Shown: positions 42,230 through 51,521, counted from the stretch's first letter. The stretch: 64,000 nt of DNA from Reyranella aquatilis (GCF_020880995.1 NZ_JAJISD010000011.1:169018-233017); one strand, 5' to 3'. Numbers and translations are program-made. The notes: generated by a model not told the origin, from the letters alone.

Positions 42230-42772
42230 TCAGATACCGTCGCCGGCGAAGAACTCGCTGACCTCGTTCGAGGTCGTGGCCGTCATCGTGCTGGCGGTTT
42301 CCGTCCGGGCATAACCCTCCCGCTGCTGGGCAAGCGATTCGCTCAATCCGCCACCCACCACAAATCCTCCGGTCGCCACGACGAGGGCAGCGACGGCCAT
42401 CAAGCCCTGCTGCAGCGCGTAGCCCTGGCCCGCAAAGAGCCTTCCGCCCTTCAACCAGCGTCCCAGCAGGCCGCCGGCCGGCGCCGTGCGCGCAGCCTCG
42501 AAGCCGACCAGCGCCCGGGCACGAACCACCATCCGCTCGGGTGCGGCCGGCAAAGGTTTCCCGAGAATGTCCGCCAGATCGAACGCCGCGCGGCGCAGGC
42601 CGGGGTCGGCCGCGACGGCCGCCTCCACCGGCGCAGCCGCCTCCTCGGACAGGCGGCCTTCCAGCCAGGCGGCCAGATCCATCTCGCTCACCGCTGCCGG
42701 CACGACGGCGGGCCGGCTGGCGAGGCTCCGCCACAGCTCCTTGTCGCTCCTCGGGGTTCGCTCGATGGTCAT
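42230..42772 (-). CDS. Anti-sigma factor-like membrane protein
   Basis: 180 residues from ATG 42772, which has AGGAG 7 bases upstream. A second possible ATG at 42814 overlaps the sigma-factor stop (ATGA) and would add 14 residues. The N-terminal cytoplasmic part has SEMDLAAWLEGRLSEEAAAPVEAAVAADP, typical of anti-sigma domains, though without the zinc motif. One membrane segment (GLMAVAALVVATGGFVVGGGL) follows near residue 130, with a short periplasmic tail. Position directly after an ECF sigma gene supports the call. Confidence 0.82.
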   Translation of the reverse strand: MTIERTPRSDKELWRSLASRPAVVPAAVSEMDLAAWLEGRLSEEAAAPVEAAVAADPGLRRAAFDLADILGKPLPAAPERMVVRARALVGFEAARTAPAGGLLGRWLKGGRLFAGQGYALQQGLMAVAALVVATGGFVVGGGLSESLAQQREGYARTETASTMTATTSNEVSEFFAGDGI

Positions 42773-42810
42773 GGATCGCTCCTGCCAATGATACGCCAAA
42801 ACATCGCGAT

Positions 42811-43368
42811 TCATCCCCCGCCGGACGGCTCGTCCTCGCGGAAATACGCCCTTAGCCGCAGCAGGGCCTTGTGATGCGTGCTGCGGATGGTCTGGGCATC
42901 CACGGACAGCAGTTTCGCCACTTCGGTGACATCGCGCTCCTCATCGTAAAGGTAGCTGAGAACCAGAGTCTGCCGCGCCGTGAGCAGGCCTGCGGGGATC
43001 TTCAGTTTCTCCACATGGCGGTCCTCGACCCCTAAAGCGGCCTCCGGCACGTCATCGATCGGCTCGGTGGCCTGCCGGCGGCGGCGCAGATGATCGATGG
43101 CGCAGGACCGGGACACGACGGACAGCCAGGTGGGCAGTCCGGCCCGCGCCGGGTCGTAGGTTTTCAGCAGCCTGAAATCCTGGGCGCAAAGCCGGACGAA
43201 GACGTCCTGCGCGGCGTCCATGACGTCTTCTTCGCTCAGTCGATAGGGGCCCAGGGTGCGGCGCACCACGGCATTGATCAACGGCGCGGCGGCGATCACG
43301 AACGCATCCCATGTGCGTTTATCGCCCCCGGCCAGTGCCCGCAGGTCGATCTGGTTCAATTCAGCCAA
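42811..43368 (-). CDS. ECF-type RNA polymerase sigma factor
   Basis: 185 residues. Region 2 is visible as EEDVMDAAQDVFVRLCAQDFRLL and AGLPTWLSVVSRSCAIDHLRRRR (-10 recognition). Region 4 is LLTARQTLVLSYLYDEERDV followed by VAKLLSVDAQTIRSTHHKALLRLR (helix-turn-helix for -35). Length and layout are those of an extracytoplasmic-function sigma. It heads a five-gene operon ending in DUF1800/DUF1501. It is divergent from the gamma-glutamyltransferase gene with 95 bp between, and no clear ECF-type promoter could be assigned there. Confidence 0.92.
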   Translation of the reverse strand: MAELNQIDLRALAGGDKRTWDAFVIAAAPLINAVVRRTLGPYRLSEEDVMDAAQDVFVRLCAQDFRLLKTYDPARAGLPTWLSVVSRSCAIDHLRRRRQATEPIDDVPEAALGVEDRHVEKLKIPAGLLTARQTLVLSYLYDEERDVTEVAKLLSVDAQTIRSTHHKALLRLRAYFREDEPSGGG

Positions 43369-43463
43369 GCCTGCGATCTCTCTGCCAATCCGCCCTGCAG
43401 TCTAACAGGCTTTGTGGCCAAATGAGGCCCCGCTACAGTCTCGCCTCCAATTGAGGAGCAAAG

Positions 43464-45020
43464 ATGAGCGAGTCGCTGACACGGCAACTGAAATTCACCA
43501 AGCATGCGGTCCGCGGCAAGGGTGTCGTCGTCGCGCAGAACGTGAAGGCCGCCGAAGTCGGCGCCGAAATCCTGCGCAAGGGCGGCAATGCCATCGATGC
43601 GGCGGTCGCGACAGGCATGGCCATCGGCGCCCTCGAACCGTGGATGAGCGGTATCGGCGGTGTCGGCTTCATGACCATCTGGAGCGCCAAGGAAGGCCGC
43701 GCCTGGACCGTCGACTACGGTCCGGTCTCGGCGAAGAAGCTGGACCCCTCGGTCTACGAGATCGTCGGCCCCGGACCTGCCAACCCGTTCGCCTGGCCCG
43801 ACATCAAGGAACAGCGCAACGAGGTCGGCTACCACTCGATCGCCGTGCCCGGCATGGTCGCGGGCCTTGCCAAGGCGCTGGACCGCTTCGGCTCGCTGAA
43901 GTGGAAGGACGTACTGCAGCCCGGTGTCGAGTTGGCCCAGCGCGGCATGGAGCTCGACTGGTACATGCAGGTGATGATCGCCAATGGCGCCAAGCACCTC
44001 GAGAAGTTCCCCGCCTCGAAGGCCAGCTATCTCTGCGACGACGGCCGCGTCCCCGCCAGCGACTGGGCCGGCACCCGCCGCTACATCAAGCTCGGCAATC
44101 TCGGCGAGACGATGCGGCGCCTGGCCGAGGGCGGTCCGCGTGAATACTACGAAGGCAGCCTGGCGCGCGATATCGCCGCCGATCTGCAGGCTGGCGGCTC
44201 GGCAATCACCTATGACGATCTCGCGGGCTACGAGGCGAAGATCGTCGATCCCCTCGCCTTCGAGCACAACGGCGTCACCATCAACGTTGCGGGCGGCCTC
44301 ACCGCCGGCCCGACCCTGCGCCGCGCCATCGAACTGGCGGGCGCCGCGACCCGGGGCAAGGGCGCTCCCGGCGCCGACTTCTTCGCTGCCATCGCCGAGG
44401 GCATGCACAAGGCCTACGACGAGCGGCTGAAGACGCTGGGCGACAAGCCCACCGACACCTGCACCACGCATTTCTGCGCCGCCGATTCCGAAGGCAACAT
44501 GGTGGCGCTGACCCAGACCCTGATGAGCCTGTTCGGCTCCTGCGTGATGCTGCCCAAGACCGGCATTACCATGAACAACGGCATGCTGTGGTTCGATCCC
44601 GAGCCCAACCGTCCCAACTCTATCGCCCCGGGCAAGAAGCCGCTTTGCAACATCTGCCCGGTCGTGGTCGTGAAGGACGGTAAGCCGTGGTTCTGTATCG
44701 GAGCCTCGGGCGGACGGCGCATCGTTCCGGCCGTCTCGCAGCTTTCGTTGATGATGATCGACCGCGGAATGGATGTGGAAGCCGCCTTCCATCAGCCGAG
44801 GGTCGATATCTCGGGCGTCGGCCCGATCCGGGTGAACCGCGACCTGCCCGACGAGGTGAAGAAAGCGATCGCGGCGAAGCTGCCGATGGTGGAGGTCGAC
44901 AATCCCGTCTCGCCGCTGGGATTCGCCAATCCCTCCTGTATCGTGCGCGATCCTAGGACCGGCGAGTTGACCGGCATGAACGAGGTTATGTCTCCATGGG
45001 CCGGCGGCGCAGCGCAGTAA
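43464..45020 (+). CDS. Gamma-glutamyltransferase family protein
   Basis: 518 residues; GGAGCAAAG before the ATG. N-terminal nucleophile fold: VVVAQNVKAAEVGAEILRKGGNAIDAAVATG is the family opening. The autoprocessing/catalytic threonine lies in CTTHFCAADSEGNMVALTQT, and GASGGRRIVPAVSQLSLMMIDRGMD is close to the end. There is no signal peptide, unlike exported GGTs, so this is a cytoplasmic member. It may act on glutathione conjugates or acylated amino acids. The following binding-protein gene starts 25 bp inside it. Confidence 0.93.
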   Translation: MSESLTRQLKFTKHAVRGKGVVVAQNVKAAEVGAEILRKGGNAIDAAVATGMAIGALEPWMSGIGGVGFMTIWSAKEGRAWTVDYGPVSAKKLDPSVYEIVGPGPANPFAWPDIKEQRNEVGYHSIAVPGMVAGLAKALDRFGSLKWKDVLQPGVELAQRGMELDWYMQVMIANGAKHLEKFPASKASYLCDDGRVPASDWAGTRRYIKLGNLGETMRRLAEGGPREYYEGSLARDIAADLQAGGSAITYDDLAGYEAKIVDPLAFEHNGVTINVAGGLTAGPTLRRAIELAGAATRGKGAPGADFFAAIAEGMHKAYDERLKTLGDKPTDTCTTHFCAADSEGNMVALTQTLMSLFGSCVMLPKTGITMNNGMLWFDPEPNRPNSIAPGKKPLCNICPVVVVKDGKPWFCIGASGGRRIVPAVSQLSLMMIDRGMDVEAAFHQPRVDISGVGPIRVNRDLPDEVKKAIAAKLPMVEVDNPVSPLGFANPSCIVRDPRTGELTGMNEVMSPWAGGAAQ

Positions 45021-46135
45021 TCGGGACCGTCCTCCTCGCCTTCCTCGCAACGCCGGCAACGGCACAGAAGACTTCTGTGCCGTTGCCGGTGCTTGCCCCA
45101 CTCTCGGGCTTCGTGTCCATCGAGGCCGCGAGCCAGAAGAACGGGGCCGGCCTCGCGGAGCGGCAGATCCGCGAGGTGCGGCTGGAATCCCGCGTGCTCG
45201 ACACGCTGACCTCGAACGAAGACGCCGTTGCCGTCTGGGAACGCGCCGTCCGGCGGCCGCTGCCGCCCGCCGTCATGGGTCCCCTGCTCGGTCCCCAGAT
45301 GCTTGCGGTCATGCCGCTGGCGCAAAGCCTCGGGGTCCCCATCCTTACGCTTTCGACCAATCCGAGGCTGTCAGAAGCCGGGAATCCCTACTTCTTCCGC
45401 TTCCTGCCGAGCGACGCCGTCGCGAAAGCCGCGCAGGCCCGCTATGTCGTGGACAAGCTCGGTGCCCGACGCCCGGCCGTGATCCATCAGGGCATGGCCG
45501 ACGGTCAGGCCGCCCGGGACGAGTTGGCGAAAGCCTTCACCGCGCTGAAGACGAAACCCGTCCTGGAGGAGGCCATCGCGTCCGACGCCACCGATCTTGC
45601 CGCGCTGATGGTCCGCCTGAAGGCAGCCAATCCCGACGCGATCGTCCTGCACCTCGCGGCCGCCTCCTCGGTTCTGGCAGTACGCCAGGCCCGTCAGGCC
45701 CTGCCTGGCGTGCCGATCGTGGCGAGCATCGCGATGCACCAGCCGTCGACTGCCGCCCTGCTGGAGCCTGCCGAGCTCAAAGGCGTCTGCGCCGAGACGG
45801 CAGCGTCTCCAGCGTCCGCCACGGAAGGACCGATGAAGGAGTTCGCGGAAGCCTATCGCAAGGCCTTCAAGGCGGAACCGGATGCCTTTGCGATGGCCCA
45901 CTTCGACGCGATGCAGATGGTGACCCGAATCGCCGCCGACCTCGCCAAGGCCGGTCAGGCGGTCACCCCCATCTCCGTGCGGACTGGCCTGTCACGCGAC
46001 AGCTACAAGGGGCTCGTCACGACCTACAAGTCGGACGGCAAGGGCAACATGGCGCACGATGTCCAGATCGTCTGCTACGACGGCACGACGCGCATCCCGC
46101 AGCTTGCCGAGCGATACGACGCACCACCGCGGTGA
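44996..46135 (+). CDS. Periplasmic substrate-binding protein (LivK/branched-chain type)
   Basis: 379 residues starting inside the preceding gene. Signal peptide GRRRSAVIGTVLLAFLATPATA. Two-lobed type I periplasmic-binding fold, seen in GPLLGPQMLAVMPLAQSLGVPILTLSTNP and RFLPSDAVAKAAQARYVVDKLG. The second lobe has FAEAYRKAFKAEPDAFAMAHFDAMQM. These resemble the branched-chain amino-acid or amide binding proteins of ABC transporters. No permease or ATPase genes are nearby. The 25-bp overlap with gamma-glutamyltransferase suggests it collects a gamma-glutamyl or related compound. Confidence 0.85.
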   Translation: MGRRRSAVIGTVLLAFLATPATAQKTSVPLPVLAPLSGFVSIEAASQKNGAGLAERQIREVRLESRVLDTLTSNEDAVAVWERAVRRPLPPAVMGPLLGPQMLAVMPLAQSLGVPILTLSTNPRLSEAGNPYFFRFLPSDAVAKAAQARYVVDKLGARRPAVIHQGMADGQAARDELAKAFTALKTKPVLEEAIASDATDLAALMVRLKAANPDAIVLHLAAASSVLAVRQARQALPGVPIVASIAMHQPSTAALLEPAELKGVCAETAASPASATEGPMKEFAEAYRKAFKAEPDAFAMAHFDAMQMVTRIAADLAKAGQAVTPISVRTGLSRDSYKGLVTTYKSDGKGNMAHDVQIVCYDGTTRIPQLAERYDAPPR

Positions 46136-46174
46136 TCGGCTTGCCCGCCCGTCGCTCAGGGCTATCGCTGGGGC

Positions 46175-46351
46175 CTATCTCTGAGGATCGCAGTCGCGGG
46201 GATCGGCCTTGACATCTCCCCGGGCGCAATCGGGGAGATACGATCCCTGGGACGGGGGCTGGTACTGGCCGCGCTGCAGGACCGCCGCCAGGAAGAAGAT
46301 GCCGACGATCAGGACGACGAGCGTGGACACGCCCAACAGGAGATCCCGCAT
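46175..46351 (-). CDS. 58-residue single-pass membrane protein
   Basis: ATG at 46351 with GGAGG nine bases upstream. Residues 4-24 (LLLGVSTLVVLIVGIFFLAAV) form one membrane helix, followed by a short polar tail with two cysteines (PDCARGDV and RDCDPQ). No family recognised. Coding support comes from the Shine-Dalgarno, the hydrophobic helix and third-position GC. It sits between the convergent binding-protein gene and the YqhA gene, 117 bp downstream of the latter. Confidence 0.6.
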   Translation of the reverse strand: MRDLLLGVSTLVVLIVGIFFLAAVLQRGQYQPPSQGSYLPDCARGDVKADPRDCDPQR

Positions 46352-46468
46352 CTCAGCGGCCTCCGGCAGGGATTGCGGTTGTCGCGTGCTGTCCCGTCAT
46401 TCGACTGCACAAACGCGGTTCTACGTTGCAAGTTTCATCCGCAAACGGCTGGAAGAACGGCAGCCCAA

Positions 46469-47035
46469 TCAGTGATGGCCCGGCGGTGGCTGCGACAGCC
46501 GGTCGACGACGGCAATGCCGATGGCCGACAGGATGAACAGGGCATGGATGATCGACTGCCACATGATGGCGGCCTCGGTGTAGGTCGCGTCGGGCTTGCC
46601 GAGCGTCCCCGCCTCGATGAAGGTCCGGAGCAGGTGGATCGAGGAAATGCCGATGATCGCCATCGCGAGCTTGATCTTCAGCACGCTTGCATTGACGTGA
46701 CTCAGCCATTCCGGCTGGTCGGGATGGCGGTTGAGCTCCATGCGCGAGACGAAGGTCTCGTAGCCCCCCACGATGACCATGATCAGCAGGTTGGAAATCA
46801 TCACCACGTCGATCAGGCCCAGCACGATCAGCATGGCCTGCAATTCGGTCACCTTGGGGCTCTCCACCACGAGGTGCAGGAGTTCCTTGAGGAAGAGGAA
46901 GACGTAGACGGCCTGCGCCACGATCAGCCCGAGATACAGGGGCAGCTGCAGCCAGCGCGACGCGAAGATGAACCGCGGGAGCGGTCGCAGGGTCCGCGGA
47001 TCGCGATGGCTCTCGGGATGCGGCTCGGTCTTCAT
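46469..47035 (-). CDS. YqhA (UPF0114) family membrane protein
   Basis: 188 residues from ATG 47035, with GGAG eight bases upstream. Four hydrophobic segments: WLQLPLYLGLIVAQAVYVFLF, MLIVLGLIDVVMISNLLIMVIVGGYE, LAMAIIGISSIHLLRTFIEAG and IIHALFILSAIGIAVVDRL. SRMELNRHPDQPEWLSHV is the conserved UPF0114 linker. Inner-membrane protein of unknown role. Confidence 0.88.
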   Translation of the reverse strand: MKTEPHPESHRDPRTLRPLPRFIFASRWLQLPLYLGLIVAQAVYVFLFLKELLHLVVESPKVTELQAMLIVLGLIDVVMISNLLIMVIVGGYETFVSRMELNRHPDQPEWLSHVNASVLKIKLAMAIIGISSIHLLRTFIEAGTLGKPDATYTEAAIMWQSIIHALFILSAIGIAVVDRLSQPPPGHH

Positions 47036-47120
47036 CAGGCGGCTCCTCAAGTGGATGGGGAGGCGCTTTTGCACAATCGGGCTGCCGGTTGCAACCCGCC
47101 TGCAAATGACGATTTCGAGA

Positions 47121-49436
47121 CTAGGTGGCGGCCGCCGGGACGGTCGCCGGCGGCGGCGCGGCAGGCGCTGCGGGGGCCGCCGGAGCTGGAGCGGCAGGCG
47201 CCTGAGCGGTCGGCGCCGGGTGCGCCTCCGCGGCGACGTCGCCGGCGGCAGCCGGACCGGTATGAACCACCACGCTCGCTCCCTCCGTGGCGAACTCGAA
47301 GCCCATTGCGGGGAAGGTGCTGAACATCCGCTTCATGGCCTCGCGCTGGATGGCCGCCGGATTGCCAGGCCGGGCCGTGAACTTGAAGCGCACCACCAGG
47401 GCGTTGCCAGCGATGTCGGCGACGCCCTGCATCTTGAACGGGGCCAGGATCTGGTCGGCGAGCGCGGGCATTTCCATCATCTCCGCGCCGATCTTCTTCG
47501 AGGCCTTGCGCAGCTTCTCGATGTCCGTGTCGCGCGCGAAGCGGAGGTTGAACTTCACCGTGATCCAGTCACGGCTGAAGTTCGTGATCTGCCCGAGCTG
47601 GCCGAACGGAATGGTGTGCACCTGCCCGTTCTGGTGGCGCAGCTTGATCGAGCGCAGCGTGAAGCCCTCGACGGTACCCTTGGCCTTGCCGCAGTCGATG
47701 TACTCGCCGACCCGGAAGGCGTCGTCCGACAGGTAGAACAGGCCCGACACGATGTCCTTCACCAGAGTCTGGCTGCCGAAGGAGATCGCGATGCCGAAGA
47801 CCGAAGCGCCGGCGATCAGCGGGGTGATGTTGATGCCGAAATCCTGCAGCGCGACCATGACGGCCACGAGGACGATCAGCACCGCCGCCGTGCGCCGCAT
47901 CAGCGGCATCATGGTGCTGAGCCGCGACGCCGGCGCCGCGCTCGCGTCGCCGTCGGCGATCGCCTGCGCGGCATCCTTGGTCTTCGTGCCCATATAGGGC
48001 TCGGTCATGTACTTGAAGAGTTCCCAGGCGACGAAGGCCACGAAAAGCGTCACGCCGGCGGTGCGCGAGGAACTGGTGAGCTGGTCCCATTCGCTTTCGT
48101 TCACCAGCCCCAACACCTGCACCACCCAGCTTTCGGCGATGACGACCGCCACACCGATCAGCACGGCGACGCGAATGCATCGCGCCACCACGTCGGGCAG
48201 CTTGGGCGTACTGCCTGCCGGCGTCTTGCCTTCGAGCTGAGAGTCGAGGCGCCGCACGAACGCCTGCATGAACGTCTCGAAGATCAGGACACCGACGACG
48301 AGATTGAGCGTCAGGATCATCGCAGAGCCGACATGCCTGTAGCCAGAGACGGCGCCGTAGATCAGCGTGGCGCCAAGCGCGATGAAGAAAAGCGGCGCGA
48401 TGGGAATCCACTTGCGGCCGACGATGGCGATCACCGGCGCCAGCTGTCCCAGTCCTCCGAACCACTGTTCGGCAGCGAGGCGCGACCGGAAGGCGAGCCA
48501 GCGGAACGCCGCCAGATAGATGATGCCGCCGATCACCTGGAAACTCGCCATCGCATCGTCCGGCGTGCGAATCGCCGCGAGGACCTGCCCCAGGATCCGC
48601 ATCAGGACGATCACGAGCATCACTGCAGCGATCCGCAGGTACAGCGTCTTGGCCTCGTGATTTCCGGCGGCGCAGAGGCGGGCCGCGGGCAACTCAGGCT
48701 GCAGCACGACCCTGAACAGCAGGACGTAGAGCCGCCAGGAGAAGATTCCGGCCAGCACGGCCGCCGCCAGCTTGTCCTGCCCCGTCGAGCCGGTGAACCA
48801 GATCCCGGTAGCGGCATTGCAGATCAGCCAGACCGCCAGGACGCCGAGACCATCCAGAACGGCGAGACCGGCAAGATAGCCAAGCGAGCGCACGCCTCCT
48901 TCCGGTCCGGCATTGGTCGCGAGGGTGGACCTCAGGCGATGCAGCACCAGGCGCAGCAGCCCTTCGGCAGCAACGGCAACCACGGCGACCGCGCAGAGAA
49001 GCAGCAGGAACGTCGAAGGCCCGCGACCGCCCTGTGCCCGCTGGTCGAGCAGCGTGGGAATGAGGGCAAGCTGGGCTCCGACGACGGGGAGCGCGTGGAT
49101 GACCTTCTCCGTGCCGTTGATGAAGGCGACGAAGGGGTCCGGTCCCGACTTCGGCTCGACATGCACGATCTTCGGCGGCGGCGGCGCCTTGGCCTTGGAT
49201 TTGGAATCGGACGCTGCTGGTGCCGGTGCCGCCGGCTTCGCGGGGGCCCCTGCTCCCTCGGCCTTGAGCTTCTCCGAAACCGAATTGCTGATGGCCTCGA
49301 CCAGGGAGTCGAACTGCTGCTGGCTCAAACCCGCGGGCGGCACCGCCGGAGACTGAACCGAAGACTGGGCCGCGGCCTGGAATGCGATACCGAGGACCAG
49401 GGACAGCACCAATACCAACGAGCGAACAACGTTCAC
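47121..49436 (-). CDS. Large MscS-type mechanosensitive ion channel
   Basis: 771 residues from GTG 49436 (AAGGA eight bases upstream), which begins a signal peptide (RSLVLVLSLVLGIAFQAAA). A proline/alanine-rich periplasmic region of about 110 residues is followed by around ten membrane segments. The MscS core shows the pore helix and beta domain SFGSQTLVKDIVSGLFYLSDDAFRVGEYIDCGKAKGTVEG, then HTIPFGQLGQITNFSRDW. The C-terminus is an unusual ~50-residue A/P tail. It opens under membrane tension to release solutes in osmotic down-shock. It is the large MscK/YbdG-like type. Confidence 0.92.
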   Translation of the reverse strand: MNVVRSLVLVLSLVLGIAFQAAAQSSVQSPAVPPAGLSQQQFDSLVEAISNSVSEKLKAEGAGAPAKPAAPAPAASDSKSKAKAPPPPKIVHVEPKSGPDPFVAFINGTEKVIHALPVVGAQLALIPTLLDQRAQGGRGPSTFLLLLCAVAVVAVAAEGLLRLVLHRLRSTLATNAGPEGGVRSLGYLAGLAVLDGLGVLAVWLICNAATGIWFTGSTGQDKLAAAVLAGIFSWRLYVLLFRVVLQPELPAARLCAAGNHEAKTLYLRIAAVMLVIVLMRILGQVLAAIRTPDDAMASFQVIGGIIYLAAFRWLAFRSRLAAEQWFGGLGQLAPVIAIVGRKWIPIAPLFFIALGATLIYGAVSGYRHVGSAMILTLNLVVGVLIFETFMQAFVRRLDSQLEGKTPAGSTPKLPDVVARCIRVAVLIGVAVVIAESWVVQVLGLVNESEWDQLTSSSRTAGVTLFVAFVAWELFKYMTEPYMGTKTKDAAQAIADGDASAAPASRLSTMMPLMRRTAAVLIVLVAVMVALQDFGINITPLIAGASVFGIAISFGSQTLVKDIVSGLFYLSDDAFRVGEYIDCGKAKGTVEGFTLRSIKLRHQNGQVHTIPFGQLGQITNFSRDWITVKFNLRFARDTDIEKLRKASKKIGAEMMEMPALADQILAPFKMQGVADIAGNALVVRFKFTARPGNPAAIQREAMKRMFSTFPAMGFEFATEGASVVVHTGPAAAGDVAAEAHPAPTAQAPAAPAPAAPAAPAAPPPATVPAAAT

Positions 49437-49541
49437 GATCTCAATCCTTCCGTGAGCCGGCCGTCGGTCGAATCGGGCCTTACCCCATACTACATCAATG
49501 TTCGATTGAAGACACACCCCGCAGGGCTTCATGGGGGTCGA

Positions 49542-51152
49542 TCAGCGCAGGTCCATTTCGCGGTACTGGTGGGCGGCGACCTCGTCACAGCGCGCGCGAT
49601 ACGCCGGTGCGCTGCCGCTGTAGCGAGCGATACGGCGGGTCTGCTTGCCCTCGACGTTGGTGTTCACGCCGGTGAACCATGAATTCACCTCGTTGGACAG
49701 CAGGCCCACCGACGCCTCGTGCACCGTCTTCATCCACTCCGCGACCCCTTCGGGCCGCGCATCGAGGCGCGTCAGGCCGCGGTCGCGCATGAAACGCAAC
49801 AGGTCCGTCACCCATTCGACATTGTACTCGATGCTGCGCGGAATGTTGCCCAGCGCGGTATGCGGGCCGAGCAGCATGAGCATGTTGGGAAAGCCCTGCA
49901 CCGACATGCCGACGAAGGTCTCGGCGCCGCCTGCCCATTCCTCCTTGAGGCTGCGGCCATCGACGCCGCGGATATCGATCCGGTCGAACGCGCCCGTCAG
50001 CGCGTCGAAGCCGGTGGCGTAGATGATCATGTCGAATTCGTATTCCCGGGCGCTGGTCCGGATCCCGGTCGGCGTGATCCGCTCGATCGGCGTCTCTGTG
50101 AGATCGACCAGTTCGACGTTGGGCTGGTTGTAGACCTCGTAATAGCGGGTCTCGAGCGGCACGCGGCGGGTGCCGAAGCCGTGGTTCTTCGGGATCAGCT
50201 TCTCGGCAACCCTGGGATCCTTGACCCGGCTCCTGATCTTGCGGGCGACGAAGTCCGAGATCAGCGCATTGGCTTCCCTGTTGGTCAGGATGTCGTTGAA
50301 GTTGCCGACCCAGATCCCGAAGCCGGGCTCGCCATATAGCTTCTCGAAGAAGGCCTCGCGCTCCTCCGGCGACACATCGAACGTGCCGCGCGGATCGGCG
50401 GTATGCAGGAAGCAGGCGAAGGTCTCCTGACAGCGCCGGAAGATCTCGGGGTAGTCGGCGCGGATGCGCGCCATCTCGTCGGGCTCGATCTTGCGGTTGT
50501 GCAGTGGCGCGCACCAGTTGGGCGTGCGCTGGAACACGGTGAGGCTCTTCGCCGTCTTGGCGACTTCCTGGATGGTCTGCACGCCGGTCGCGCCGGTGCC
50601 GATGACCGCGACCCTCTTGCCTTCGAAGCTAACCGGTTCGTGCGGCCATCGTGCCGTGTGGCAGCTTTGCCCCTTGAAGCTGTCGATACCCTCGATTCGC
50701 GGCATGGTAAAGGCGGAGAGCGGCCCAATGGCAGTGATCAGGAAGCGCGCCGTGTGCGTGCTCCCGTCCTCGAGCGTTACCGCCCAGTTCCGCGATTCCT
50801 CATGCCAGTGCGCGGCCGCGACCTTGCTGCGGAACTGGATGTCGCGGCGCAAATCGAATTTGTCGGCGACATGGTTGAGATAGCGAAGCGTCTCGGGCTG
50901 CGGCGAGAAATGCTCGGTCCAGTCCCATTCGGCCAGAAGCTCCTTCGAGAAGGAATAGCCGTACGAGTAGCTCTCCGAATCGAACCGCGCGCCGGGATAG
51001 CGGTTCCAGTACCAGGTCCCGCCGACCCCCGTGCCGGCCTCGAAAATCCTCACCTTCAGGCCGAGTTCGCGCAGGCGGTGGAGTTGGAAGAGGCCGGACA
51101 TGCCGGCGCCGATGATGATCGCGTCGAAAGCGGGGCTGGTTTCGGTGGTCAT
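49542..51152 (-). CDS. Flavin-containing (Baeyer-Villiger type) monooxygenase
   Basis: 536 residues. FAD Rossmann motif AIIIGAGMSGLFQLHRLREL, GGTWYWNRYPGARFDSESY, the Baeyer-Villiger fingerprint FKGQSCHTARWPH, and the NADP Rossmann motif VAVIGTGATGVQTIQEVA. IIYATGFDALTGAFDRIDI and LGPHTALGNIPRSIEYNVEW complete the pattern. It would insert oxygen next to a ketone with NADPH. Monocistronic; substrate not predictable from sequence. Confidence 0.93.
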   Translation of the reverse strand: MTTETSPAFDAIIIGAGMSGLFQLHRLRELGLKVRIFEAGTGVGGTWYWNRYPGARFDSESYSYGYSFSKELLAEWDWTEHFSPQPETLRYLNHVADKFDLRRDIQFRSKVAAAHWHEESRNWAVTLEDGSTHTARFLITAIGPLSAFTMPRIEGIDSFKGQSCHTARWPHEPVSFEGKRVAVIGTGATGVQTIQEVAKTAKSLTVFQRTPNWCAPLHNRKIEPDEMARIRADYPEIFRRCQETFACFLHTADPRGTFDVSPEEREAFFEKLYGEPGFGIWVGNFNDILTNREANALISDFVARKIRSRVKDPRVAEKLIPKNHGFGTRRVPLETRYYEVYNQPNVELVDLTETPIERITPTGIRTSAREYEFDMIIYATGFDALTGAFDRIDIRGVDGRSLKEEWAGGAETFVGMSVQGFPNMLMLLGPHTALGNIPRSIEYNVEWVTDLLRFMRDRGLTRLDARPEGVAEWMKTVHEASVGLLSNEVNSWFTGVNTNVEGKQTRRIARYSGSAPAYRARCDEVAAHQYREMDLR

Positions 51153-51284
51153 GGAGCGAGCCTATCCGGCGGTGTGGCCGATCTGCAACGCGACCCGGTC
51201 GCACAGCGGGTTGTTCGCGCATACCCGCAACCGCACTTCGGGGCTCCCGTTGCCGCCGATCATTCACAGCAGCAGGAGAGAGTC

Positions 51285-51470
51285 ATGTTCAAATCCATCG
51301 TACTGGTTGCCGCCGCCGGTATCGCCGTCGCGGGCTGCTCGGTCCGCACCGAACGCGTCGTCGAGGCTCCCGCCGCCACCACCACGCAGCGCACCACCAC
51401 CTACTCGACCGACCCGTACGCGCCCGCCGCCACGACCACGACCACCACCTACACCACCCCGACCCGCTAG
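51285..51470 (+). CDS. Small threonine-rich lipoprotein
   Basis: 61 residues; AGGAGAG before the ATG. Lipobox AVAGCS with cysteine at 18. The mature part is short and dominated by threonine (TTTQRTTTYST and a run of six T with YTTPTR at the end). It looks like a small outer-membrane lipoprotein; no family recognised. Confidence 0.72.
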   Translation: MFKSIVLVAAAGIAVAGCSVRTERVVEAPAATTTQRTTTYSTDPYAPAATTTTTTYTTPTR

Positions 51471-51476
51471 CACGTG

Positions 51477-51521
51477 CGCCGGAGGCGCGGCCCCCCACAG
51501 TGGCGGGCCGCGCCTCCGGCG
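51477..51521. terminator. Long GC-rich hairpin after the lipoprotein gene
   Basis: Perfect 16-bp arms (51477-51492 and 51506-51521) around a 13-nt loop, 7 bp after the lipoprotein stop. No T tract follows, so it may slow transcription or protect the 3' end instead of acting as a classical terminator. Confidence 0.6.

Noticed and set aside
43356..45101. 581-residue minus-strand open frame opposite gamma-glutamyltransferase
   Set aside because: Antisense shadow of a well-conserved gene; no recognisable domain.
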